Source: Stenotrophomonas humi (GTDB lineage Bacteria > Pseudomonadota > Gammaproteobacteria > Xanthomonadales > Xanthomonadaceae). Taken from it: a DNA stretch of 64,000 nt. Under the pieces are notes generated by a model. It was not told the origin of the DNA. It made no database searches and worked only from the letters and a program-made list of their open reading frames with translations. This document shows, piece by piece, positions 44,366-52,669 of the stretch (its first letter is position 1; every line of letters starts with the position of its first letter). The position numbers and the translations under genes are program-made. The stretch spans positions 24,403 through 88,402 of the forward strand of contig NZ_LDJI01000031.1 of NCBI RefSeq assembly GCF_001431415.1. The letters run 5' to 3'.

Positions 44366-44581
44366 CTTTCGGAATGTCAAATATCGAAAGCAAAAGAAAA
44401 GAAATTGAGCGAAGCCTCTATCCTGCTGTGAACCCTGGCACGAACGAAAGGTTTCTCGTAAAACCCTTTCGCAGCAGGTGAATAGCCAATTTTCGGGGCA
44501 ATGGAAAGTGGTGCCATGCAGCATCTTTCGATTGCAAGAAATCCTTCTTACTTTTTGCTTTCATTTTGTTGACATCTTTCG
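44366..44581. promoter_or_regulatory. Cluster of CTTTCG hexamers: predicted AgaR operators
   Basis: CTTTCG or its complement CGAAAG at 44366-44371, 44385-44390, 44445-44450, 44466-44471, 44525-44530 and 44576-44581, and a CTTTCA at 44558-44563. Six exact hexamers in 216 bp is well above chance. Two further stretches (about 44357-44370 and 44559-44572) match the AgaR core TTTCRTTTYRTTTY at 12 of 14. They fall within the divergent promoter region, consistent with repression by the DeoR-family gene product in the cluster. Confidence 0.65.
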
Positions 44582-44598
44582 ATTTGCTGCCCTAGAGT
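44569..44598 (+). promoter_or_regulatory. Sigma-70-like promoter of the GH31 gene
   Basis: TTGACA (44569-44574), 18-bp spacer, TAGAGT (44593-44598). One CTTTCG hexamer (44576-44581) lies inside the spacer, so repressor binding would block it. The start codon at 44648 follows 50 bases later. Confidence 0.6.
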
Positions 44599-44647
44599 CG
44601 GCCGCAACCGCATTTCGAAATGCCTGATGAACGGGCCAGGGGACAAA

Positions 44648-47600
44648 GTGCATAACCACAATCGTCGTTCGCCGCTGCTGCTGGCCCTGCTATCGACGCT
44701 GTTGCTGCCGGCTTTGCCTGCCCGGGCCGAGCCGGTGGGCAATCTGCGCTCGGTGGCTTCCAGTGACGGCAAGGACGGCGTACGCGGTTGGGAGCTGCTC
44801 ACCGATGCCGGCACCACGCTGCGCATCGATGTGCTGGCCAACGACATCGTGCATGTGCAGGCCGGTCGCAAGGGCAAGCTCACTGGCCCCGGCAACAAGG
44901 CCGCGCCCATCGTGCTGCCGCAACCGGCACAGTCGGTGCAGGCGCAGCTGGAAGAAGACGCCGCCGAAATCCGCGTGCGTACGCCGTCGCTGGTACTGCA
45001 CGTGCAGCGGCAGCCACTGCAGTTGCGCCTGGAGCGGTTGGACGGTGAGCGCGGCGTACCGATGTGGCAGGAACTGCAGCCGCTGGATCTGGATGCCGAA
45101 CAAAGCGTGCAGGTGTTGTCCTCGCAGGCCGATGAAGCGTTCTACGGCGGCGGCCAGCAGAATGGTCGCTTCCAGTTCAAGGGCCGCGAGCTGGAGGTGT
45201 CGTATTCCGGTGGCTGGGAAGAGGGCGACCGCCCGAGCCCGGCGCCGATGCTGCTCAGTTCCCGCGGCTGGGGCATGTTGCGCAATACGTGGAGCGACGG
45301 CAGCTATGACCTGCGCCAGCCGGACCAGGCCACGTTGCTGCATCGTGAAGACCGCTTCGATGCCTACTATTTCGTCGGCCCCGATCTGCAGCGCCTGTTG
45401 GAGCGCTACACGCAGCTGACTGGCCGCCCGAACATGGTCGCGCGCTGGGCGCTGTCCTACGGCGATGCCGATTGCTACAACGACGGCGACAACATCAAGA
45501 AGCCGGGCAGCGTGCCGGAAGGCTGGAGCGACGGCCCTACCGGCACCACGCCGGATGTGGTCGACAGCGTCGCGGCGAAGTACCGCGAGTACGACATGCC
45601 GGGCGGCTGGATCCTGCCCAACGATGGCTATGGCTGCGGCTACAAGCAGTTGCCGGAAACCGCGCAGGGGCTGGCCAAGTACGGCTTCAAAACCGGTTTG
45701 TGGACCGAGAACGGCGTCGACAAGATCGCCTGGGAAGTGGGCAAGGCCGGCAGCCGCGTGCAGAAGCTGGACGTGGCCTGGACCGGTCAGGGGTATCAGT
45801 TCGCGATGGACGCCAATCAACAGGCGTTCAACGGCATCCTCGACAACTCCGACTCACGCCCGTTCCTGTGGACGGTGATGGGCTGGGCCGGCATCCAGCG
45901 TTATGCGGTGGCATGGACCGGCGACCAGAGCAGCAGCTGGGATTACATCCGCTGGCACGTGCCGACCCTGGTGGGTTCTGGTTTGTCCGGCATGGCCTAC
46001 GCCAGCGGCGACGTGGATGCGATCTTCGGCGGCAGCGCGGAAACCTTCACCCGCGACCTGCAGTGGAAAACGTTCACGCCGGTGCTGATGGGCATGTCTG
46101 GCTGGTCGTCGAATGCGCGCAAGCACCCGTGGTGGTTCGACGAACCCTATCGTTCGATCAACCGCGATTACCTCAAGTTGAAGATGCGCCTGACGCCGTA
46201 CATGTACGGCCTGGTGCATGACGCCGCGCAGAGCGGCGCGCCGCCGGTGCGTGGACTGATGTGGGATTACCCGCAGGATCCGCACGCGCAGGATGAGACC
46301 TACAAGTACCAGTTCCTGCTCGGCCGCGACCTGCTCGTTGCGCCGGTCTACCGCAGCCAAGCCGCGAGCCGTGGCTGGCGTCGCGATATCCATCTGCCGG
46401 CTGGCGGCTGGTACGACTACTGGGATGGCCGTCATGTGCAGGCACCGGCGGCTGGCCGCCAGTTGGACCGCAAGGTGGAACTGGCGACGCTTCCAGTGTT
46501 CGTGCGCGCCGGCGCAATCGTGCCGATGTATCCGGGCATGCTGTTCGACGGTGAAAAACCGCTGGATGAAGTGACGTTCGATCTTTATCCGCAGGGTGAA
46601 TCCAGCTACACGCTGTATGAGGATGACGGCAACACGCGCCGTTACCAGAAGGGCGAATCGAGCACGCAGCAGGTCCGTGTGCAGGCGCCGGCGCAGGGCA
46701 GCGGCCAAGTGCAGGTGCACATCGACGCGGTGCAGGGCCAGTACCAAGGGCAGCTGCCACAGCGGCGCTACGGCCTGCGTGTGTTGAACCGACAGGCGCC
46801 GCGCGCGGTGCAGGTGGATGGGCGTGCCCTGACGCAACTGACCGATGCTGCTGCCTTGCAGGGCGCGGCGGAAGGTTGGTACTTCGATGCGACCGAGCGT
46901 CAGGGCACGCTGCATGTACGTACTGCCACGCAGGACATCCGCCAGCCGCTGCAACTGCAGCTGGACTTCCCGGTGGCCGCAGCATTGGCCGATGACGTGT
47001 TCCCGGCCGCGCCGGAACTGGGGCGCGCACTGCCGTCGGACAGCCTGCTGGTGGTCAACCGGCCTGCCGAAGAATCGGGCCATCCGCTGGAAAACGCCTT
47101 CGACGATGATCCATCGACGTGGTTCCGCAGTGTGCGCAATCAAGCCATCCGTACCGGTGCGCACGAGTGGGTGGTCGGCTTTGGCGAGCGCAAGTTGATC
47201 GACGGCATCGAACTGGCGCCACGCAACGACAAGCACTGGAAGCACGGCCAGGTCCGTGACTATGAAATCTACATGGGCGACAGCAACGGCGAGTGGGGTG
47301 AGCCGATTGCACGTGGCCATCTACAGCTGAAGGAAGGCGTGCAGCGCATCGACTTCCCGGCACACGCTGGCCGCCTGCTGCGCTTCCGCGTGCTCAGCGT
47401 GCAGAACCCGGACGGTGACGGTGCTGCGGCCAACGATCCGATGGTGACCGCTGCGCAGGGCAATGCCGCGCGTGCGGTGGATGCATTGCAGCCGCGTGAT
47501 GTTGGCCCGATTGCGTTGTCCACTTTCCATATCCTTGAGCAGCAAGCGGCCGAGCGGCCGGCGCAGCAGCAGTTCCTCTCCCAACTGCCGCTGCCGGCCG

Positions 47601-48010
47601 CGCTGGCCGCATCGGTCCACGCCGATCGTGCGTTCAGTGCCGATGTGCCGATGCGCATGAACGGCCTGCAGTTCCGTCGCGGACTGGGTGTCGGCGCGAG
47701 TAGTCGCATTGATCTGACCATGAAGGGACATTGGAAGCTGCTGCGCGCTGACCTGGGCATCGATGACCAATGCCGCCAGGCTGGCGGCATGCAGTTCCAG
47801 GTATGGGGTGACGACCGCCTGCTGTATGACAGCGGCCTGGTGAAAGCCCCGGGCGTGGTCAAGCCGGAGCTGGATGTTCGCGGTCTAACCCATCTGAGCC
47901 TGCGCACGCTGGGTGCGCAGGGCAAGCAACCCTCCCAGGTTTGTGGCAACTGGGCCAACGCCGTGCTGATCGGCGAGGAGGGCGACAGCGCCGAATTCGT
48001 CGCCCGATGA
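44648..48010 (+). CDS. GH31 glycosidase with F5/8C and NPCBM domains (predicted alpha-N-acetylgalactosaminidase)
   Basis: A secreted enzyme of 1120 residues. The GTG at 44648 is preceded by AGGGGA four bases earlier and gives a signal peptide (HNHNRRSPLLLALLSTLLLP...ARA); an ATG at 44627 lacks such a site. The N-terminal GH31 beta-sandwich leads into the catalytic barrel (about residues 260-620: ARWALSYGDADCYND, GFKTGLWTENGVDKIAWE). Predicted nucleophile D375 in KLDVAWTG and acid/base D426 in AWTGDQSSSWDY lie 51 apart. An F5/8 type C module (about 806-917, HPLENAFDDDPSTWFRS) and an NPCBM module (about 974-1115, FRRGLGVGASSRIDLTM) follow. The subfamily with NPCBM includes alpha-GalNAcases, and the GalNAc catabolic neighbours support this, but the substrate is not proven. 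Confidence 0.85.
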   Translation: MHNHNRRSPLLLALLSTLLLPALPARAEPVGNLRSVASSDGKDGVRGWELLTDAGTTLRIDVLANDIVHVQAGRKGKLTGPGNKAAPIVLPQPAQSVQAQLEEDAAEIRVRTPSLVLHVQRQPLQLRLERLDGERGVPMWQELQPLDLDAEQSVQVLSSQADEAFYGGGQQNGRFQFKGRELEVSYSGGWEEGDRPSPAPMLLSSRGWGMLRNTWSDGSYDLRQPDQATLLHREDRFDAYYFVGPDLQRLLERYTQLTGRPNMVARWALSYGDADCYNDGDNIKKPGSVPEGWSDGPTGTTPDVVDSVAAKYREYDMPGGWILPNDGYGCGYKQLPETAQGLAKYGFKTGLWTENGVDKIAWEVGKAGSRVQKLDVAWTGQGYQFAMDANQQAFNGILDNSDSRPFLWTVMGWAGIQRYAVAWTGDQSSSWDYIRWHVPTLVGSGLSGMAYASGDVDAIFGGSAETFTRDLQWKTFTPVLMGMSGWSSNARKHPWWFDEPYRSINRDYLKLKMRLTPYMYGLVHDAAQSGAPPVRGLMWDYPQDPHAQDETYKYQFLLGRDLLVAPVYRSQAASRGWRRDIHLPAGGWYDYWDGRHVQAPAAGRQLDRKVELATLPVFVRAGAIVPMYPGMLFDGEKPLDEVTFDLYPQGESSYTLYEDDGNTRRYQKGESSTQQVRVQAPAQGSGQVQVHIDAVQGQYQGQLPQRRYGLRVLNRQAPRAVQVDGRALTQLTDAAALQGAAEGWYFDATERQGTLHVRTATQDIRQPLQLQLDFPVAAALADDVFPAAPELGRALPSDSLLVVNRPAEESGHPLENAFDDDPSTWFRSVRNQAIRTGAHEWVVGFGERKLIDGIELAPRNDKHWKHGQVRDYEIYMGDSNGEWGEPIARGHLQLKEGVQRIDFPAHAGRLLRFRVLSVQNPDGDGAAANDPMVTAAQGNAARAVDALQPRDVGPIALSTFHILEQQAAERPAQQQFLSQLPLPAALAASVHADRAFSADVPMRMNGLQFRRGLGVGASSRIDLTMKGHWKLLRADLGIDDQCRQAGGMQFQVWGDDRLLYDSGLVKAPGVVKPELDVRGLTHLSLRTLGAQGKQPSQVCGNWANAVLIGEEGDSAEFVAR

Positions 48011-48135
48011 CCGCCACCTCGTAACACCGCTGCTCCCCCGCAACACACCGACTGCGCTCTCAGGGGGCGCGGGCCGGGATCGCTTTGCCCCGCCAATTGT
48101 TTCCTTTTTGCGTGACCTTGCCAGGAGAGAACCCG

Positions 48136-51111
48136 ATGTTGCCCGCCAATCGCAGTGCCAAACGCTGTTTGCCAGCCCCGTTATCGTTGGCTGTTGCCAG
48201 CGTGTTGTTCGCCATCGCCGCACCTGCGTTCGCGCAGGACAAGGCTGAAAAGGAAAAGGACAAGACCACCGAGCTGTCCCGCATCGAGGTCACCGGTTCC
48301 AACATCCGCCGTACCGATGTGGAAACCGCATCGCCGGTGCAGGTGATCAGCAAGCAGGACGTCGAGAACATGGGCGCGCGCACGCTGTTGCAGGTGCTCG
48401 ACAATCTGCCTGCAGCGCGACCGGGGCAGGTCGATTCCAAGTCGCTGTTCACCGGTTCGGACGGCGCTTCGCAGGCCAACCTGCGTGGCCTCGGTGCGCA
48501 GGGCACGCTGGTGCTGTTGAACGGCCGTCGCCTGTCGTACTACGGCGCACCGGCGGGCTTCCAGACCCAGTTCGTCAACATCGATGCCATTCCCGCCGCC
48601 GTCATCGAGCGCATGGAAGTGCTGACCGATGGCGCCTCGGCCGTCTACGGTACCGACGCGGTGGCCGGCGTCATCAACGTAATCACCAAGAGCAGCTACC
48701 AGGGGCTGGAAGTCAGCGGCACCTGGGACACCGCCTCGCGCTTTGATTCCTTCGGCGAAAAGCAGGCCAGCGTCACCGGCGGCTTCGGCGACATGGCTGA
48801 GGACGGCTACAACGTCTATGCCAGCGTCAATCTCTATGAACGTGATGGCATCCCGGACAGCGAGTGGTACCTCAAGAATCCGGGCCAGTTCTACGTCAAC
48901 AATCCGGACTACATCAAGAATCTGCGACTGGACACCGGCAGTGCGCCGGGCGTGTTCAACCCGGGCTATTACTACGCCATCGATCCGGTCACCGGTGCGC
49001 GCAGGGATGAGGCAGCACCGGGCTGCAACAACGTGCTGCAGGTCAGCAGCGGTACCCGTTGCATCTGGCAGACCTGGATGAACCGGCAGATCAACGGCGG
49101 CGCGGATTCCAAGCGCGTCACCGCTTACGTCAATGGCCACTACCAGCTCAATGACAGCACCGAGGCGTTTGCCGAAGTCACCTATACCGACATCGATCTG
49201 CATGCCAATGGCGGTACGCCGCGTGCCTACGGCACCACCACCGGCAATCCGCAGAGCTGGTTCTCGCGTAACACCGGCAACACGGTCAATCAGTTCCTGA
49301 CCCCGTGGCTGGGCCCGAACAACGAATACAACCACGCCAGCCCGGAGCTGAAGGCGATGATGGGTGGTGTGGTCGGTTTGGGTTACCTGTTGCAGGACGT
49401 CGGCGGTGGCCACTTCGGCCAGCGCAATACCGATGACAGCTACCGTGTGGTGGCAGGTCTGCGTGGTGCTGCCGGCGACTGGAACTGGGAAACGGCGTTC
49501 GCGACCGCCGGCTCGCACTCTGTCACCTACCAGACCACCAACGTCAACCTGAAGGGCTTCGAGAAAGCCTTCGGTCCGTACACCATCGATCCGGGCACCG
49601 GTCGCGTCATCATCTCCGATCACCCGGCCTACAAGTTCGGCGAGATCAGTGAAGCCAATGCGGCGCTGATCCGCGAAGCCTTCCCCACCTTCGACATCGA
49701 GTCGTGGACGCGCCTGCACACCCTGGACGGCAAGATCGAGGGCCCGCTGTTCAACATGCCGGCCGGCGAAGTGCGCGCGGCGTTCGGCTTCAATGCCACC
49801 CGCGAGACCTTCTACACACCGGGCAACCCGGATGCCGCCAATGGCCTGATCACCCAGCAGGGCGGCTCGTGGTTCGACGGCAAGCGCAACACCTATGCGC
49901 TGTTCGCCGAAGCCGTTGCACCGCTCACCGACAAGCTGGAAATGGATCTGGCGCTGCGCCTGGACAAGTACCCCGGCTTCAGCGCCAACGCGGCACCGAA
50001 GATCGGCCTGAAGTACCAGGCCCTGCCACAGTTGATGCTGCGCGGTACCTATTCGGAAGGCTTCCGTGCACCCAGTCTGGCCGAGGCCGGCAGTGGTGGC
50101 GTGTATGCGCAGATCGGTGGTTACCGCGATGAAGTCCGTTGCGCGGAAACCAATGCGATCGCTGGTCTGTTGCGGCAGTCCAACCGCGGCGTCGATCAGG
50201 ATCTCGGCAACAGCCTGTGGAACAGTGATTGCAGTCGCAACGTGGCACGCATGACCCAGCCAAACCAGGACCTGAAGCCGGAAAAGGCGAAGATCGCGAC
50301 GCTGGGCTTCGTGCTGGAACCGACCGACTGGCTGTCGGTGTCGGCCGACTACTGGTTCGTCTACCGCCGCGACGAGATCGTCGCGCCGGATTACAGCAAG
50401 GAAGAGGACATCGACTCGATGACCCGCTTCCCGATCACCGAATCCGACAAGTCCAATCTGGCGGCACTGGCTGCCATGTGCAGTGATCCGGCCAGCGGCG
50501 TGACCTGTCCGGGTACCTTGCCGGGCTATAGCATCGGCAACGTGGCCAGCGTGATCGGCCAGTACAGCAACCGTGGCCGCACCCTGATCGATGGCTTCGA
50601 TGTGGATCTGCGCAGCCGCTTCGACCTGGGCGAATGGGGCCGTCTGAACATCGGCGTGGCAGCTACCATCGCCAACCGCAACATGTACAACTCCGACAAC
50701 GGTGACGGCTGGTACTACGGCAACCTGGTTGGCTACTACAACAACCCCAAGGTACGCGCCACGTTCAACACCAATTGGACGTATGGCAAGTGGGATACCG
50801 GCTTCTACGTCAACTATGTTGGTGGCACCAAGTGGGCCTATGACCGCATCGATGCGCAGGACAACAACGCCGAGACCTGCACCGGCAGCTACCTCGACCT
50901 GGCCCCCGGCCATTGCGGCGGCGCACCGGCGTGGTGGACGGCCAACCTGAGCGTGAACTGGCGTCCGATCGAGAAGCTGAGCGTCGGCGTGACCGTGAAG
51001 AACCTGTTCAACCGCCTGCCGTTCTACGATCCGAACGACTGGATGAACTTCGCCGGCTACGCCAACAACTTCGGTCGCATCTACAGCGTGACCGCCACCT
51101 ACAAGTTCTGA
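48136..51111 (+). CDS. TonB-dependent outer-membrane receptor of the GalNAc locus
   Basis: A 991-residue outer-membrane transporter, predicted to take up a GalNAc-containing glycan or fragment. A signal peptide ending AAPAFAQ is followed by a TonB-box-like segment (TELSRIEVTGSNIRRTDVET), the plug (ISKQDVENMGARTLLQVLDN, ANLRGLGAQGTLVLLNGRRL, DGASAVYGTDAVAGVINVIT), and a long barrel ending RIYSVTATYKF with a terminal Phe. AGGAGAGA lies before the ATG. The plug has the size and RLxG/DGASAxYGTDAVxGVINV pattern common in Xanthomonadaceae carbohydrate receptors. It lies 125 bp after the GH31 gene and 116 bp before the GH109 gene. Confidence 0.9.
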   Translation: MLPANRSAKRCLPAPLSLAVASVLFAIAAPAFAQDKAEKEKDKTTELSRIEVTGSNIRRTDVETASPVQVISKQDVENMGARTLLQVLDNLPAARPGQVDSKSLFTGSDGASQANLRGLGAQGTLVLLNGRRLSYYGAPAGFQTQFVNIDAIPAAVIERMEVLTDGASAVYGTDAVAGVINVITKSSYQGLEVSGTWDTASRFDSFGEKQASVTGGFGDMAEDGYNVYASVNLYERDGIPDSEWYLKNPGQFYVNNPDYIKNLRLDTGSAPGVFNPGYYYAIDPVTGARRDEAAPGCNNVLQVSSGTRCIWQTWMNRQINGGADSKRVTAYVNGHYQLNDSTEAFAEVTYTDIDLHANGGTPRAYGTTTGNPQSWFSRNTGNTVNQFLTPWLGPNNEYNHASPELKAMMGGVVGLGYLLQDVGGGHFGQRNTDDSYRVVAGLRGAAGDWNWETAFATAGSHSVTYQTTNVNLKGFEKAFGPYTIDPGTGRVIISDHPAYKFGEISEANAALIREAFPTFDIESWTRLHTLDGKIEGPLFNMPAGEVRAAFGFNATRETFYTPGNPDAANGLITQQGGSWFDGKRNTYALFAEAVAPLTDKLEMDLALRLDKYPGFSANAAPKIGLKYQALPQLMLRGTYSEGFRAPSLAEAGSGGVYAQIGGYRDEVRCAETNAIAGLLRQSNRGVDQDLGNSLWNSDCSRNVARMTQPNQDLKPEKAKIATLGFVLEPTDWLSVSADYWFVYRRDEIVAPDYSKEEDIDSMTRFPITESDKSNLAALAAMCSDPASGVTCPGTLPGYSIGNVASVIGQYSNRGRTLIDGFDVDLRSRFDLGEWGRLNIGVAATIANRNMYNSDNGDGWYYGNLVGYYNNPKVRATFNTNWTYGKWDTGFYVNYVGGTKWAYDRIDAQDNNAETCTGSYLDLAPGHCGGAPAWWTANLSVNWRPIEKLSVGVTVKNLFNRLPFYDPNDWMNFAGYANNFGRIYSVTATYKF

Positions 51112-51126
51112 TCCACCGCAGCAGCG

Positions 51127-51157
51127 CTTCCCCCTCATGCATTGCATGAGGGGGAAG
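51127..51157 (+). other. Perfect hairpin between the TonB receptor and GH109 genes
   Basis: CTTCCCCCTCATGCA, one base, then its exact complement TGCATGAGGGGGAAG, 16 bp after the receptor stop. No T run follows, so it may protect the receptor mRNA end or attenuate transcription into the GH109 gene. Confidence 0.6.
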
Positions 51158-51227
51158 ACAGTGACACCGTCAGCACGGTCGCGGCACGCCTGCCATGACC
51201 GGCACGACCCCTGAAAGAGGAAACACA

Positions 51228-52583
51228 ATGAAGCGTAGGGAATTCATCATGGCCAGCGCGGCCCTGGCCGCCACCAGCCTGCTGCCGAACACGCCGGCTT
51301 GGGCACGTGGCCGCAAGGTGCGCCTGGGTGTGATCGGCACCGGCATGCGCGGTCTGGTATTGCTGAAGGAACTGGTGCGCCGCGATGACGTGGAAGTGGT
51401 TGCCGTGTGCGACATCGAGCCGATCATGCTCGGCCGCGCCATGGACATGGTGGCCAAGGCCGGCAAACCTGCACCGCAAGCCTACGGCGCAGACCGTGAC
51501 ATGAATGCCTGGAAGCGCCTGCTGGAGCAGCGTGGCCTGGATGGCGTGATCATCGCCACCCCATGGGAACTGCATGCACCGATGGCGATTGCCGCGATGC
51601 AGGCCAAGGTCGCGGTGGGTTGCGAAGTGGTTGCCGGTATTACCCTGCAGGACCATTGGGATGTACTCAACACCCAGCTCAGCACCGGTACGCCGTACAT
51701 GCTGCTGGAGAACGTCTGCTATCGCCGCGATGTGATGGCTGCATTGCAGATGGTGCGCGAAGGTCTGTTCGGCGAACTGGTGCACCTGCAGGGAGGCTAC
51801 CAGCACGATCTGCGCGGGGTTAAGTTCAACGACGGCACGCCGGAGCATCCCTACGACAGTGGCGTGGAGTTCGGCGCCAAGGGTTGGTCGGAAGCACGCT
51901 GGCGCACCGAGCACTCGGTGCAGCGCAATGGAGAGTTGTATCCCAGCCACGGCATCGGCCCGTGCGCGATGTACACCGGCATCAATCGCGGCAATCGCTT
52001 CACCCATATCAATGCGTTTGCCAGCAAGGCGCGCGGCCTGCATGAGTACACCGTGGCCAAGAGCGGCGGCACCACGCATCCCAGCACCAAGGTAAACTTC
52101 AAGCTGGGTGACATCGTCACCACCACGCTGGCCTGCGAGAACGGCGAGACCATCCTGCTGCAGCACGACACCTCGCTGCCGCGCCCGTACTCGATGGGCT
52201 TCCGCGTGCAGGGCACCAAGGGCCTGTGGATGGACGTCAACCACGGCATCCACATCGAAGGCCGCAGCCCGCCGCACCAGTGGGAAGAGTTCAAGACCTA
52301 CCAGGACCAGTACGAGCATCCGCTGTGGAAGCAGCATGCCGACACCGCTGCCAGCGCCGGCCATGGCGGCATGGACTGGTTCGTGATCCACGCCTTTGTC
52401 GAGGCGCTGAAGGCCAGGGCGCCGATGCCCATCGACATCTACGATGCAGTGACCTGGAGTGCGATCACTCCGTTGTCCGAACAGTCCATCGCCAACAGCT
52501 TCCAGACCCTGGAGTTCCCGGACTTCACCAAGGGCCTGTGGCAGCAGCGCAAGCCGATCTTCGCGTTCGACGGGAAGTACTAA
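51228..52583 (+). CDS. GH109-type NAD-dependent alpha-N-acetylgalactosaminidase
   Basis: A 451-residue Gfo/Idh/MocA-fold protein of the GH109 glycosidase type, which cleaves terminal alpha-GalNAc through an NAD-assisted oxidation-elimination. The N-terminus MKRREFIMASAALAATSLLP looks like a Tat signal (twin Arg at 3-4), needed because the NAD cofactor must be bound before export. The Rossmann motif LGVIGTGMRGLVLLKEL and ELYPSHGIGPCAMYTG (conserved Tyr and His region of the catalytic pocket) are present. AGAGGAAACACA precedes the ATG. It is the last gene of the rightward GalNAc unit; the family assignment rests on the fold, the YPSHGIGP motif and context. Confidence 0.86.
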   Translation: MKRREFIMASAALAATSLLPNTPAWARGRKVRLGVIGTGMRGLVLLKELVRRDDVEVVAVCDIEPIMLGRAMDMVAKAGKPAPQAYGADRDMNAWKRLLEQRGLDGVIIATPWELHAPMAIAAMQAKVAVGCEVVAGITLQDHWDVLNTQLSTGTPYMLLENVCYRRDVMAALQMVREGLFGELVHLQGGYQHDLRGVKFNDGTPEHPYDSGVEFGAKGWSEARWRTEHSVQRNGELYPSHGIGPCAMYTGINRGNRFTHINAFASKARGLHEYTVAKSGGTTHPSTKVNFKLGDIVTTTLACENGETILLQHDTSLPRPYSMGFRVQGTKGLWMDVNHGIHIEGRSPPHQWEEFKTYQDQYEHPLWKQHADTAASAGHGGMDWFVIHAFVEALKARAPMPIDIYDAVTWSAITPLSEQSIANSFQTLEFPDFTKGLWQQRKPIFAFDGKY

Positions 52584-52595
52584 AGCGCTATCCCA

Positions 52596-52626
52596 GGGGG
52601 AGGGCATGCTTTTGCCCCCTCCCTTT
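52596..52626 (+). terminator. Possible terminator of the GH31-TonB-GH109 unit
   Basis: GGGAGGG and CCCTCCC flank a 12-base loop, followed by TTT. A weak hairpin starting 13 bp after the GH109 stop. Confidence 0.45.
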
Positions 52627-52669
52627 GCCGATGGCAAGGCGAGGGTTGCGGAGCGGTAGCGCTCGTGCA

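Noticed and set aside
45854..47320. A 488-codon minus-strand frame inside the GH31 gene
   Set aside because: No domain or ribosome binding site. The GH31 frame continues without a break through the region.
48181..51228. A 1015-codon open frame on the minus strand, antisense to the TonB receptor gene
   Set aside because: Long antisense frames are expected in high-G+C DNA with strong codon bias. Its product has no domain, and the plus-strand receptor has all family motifs.
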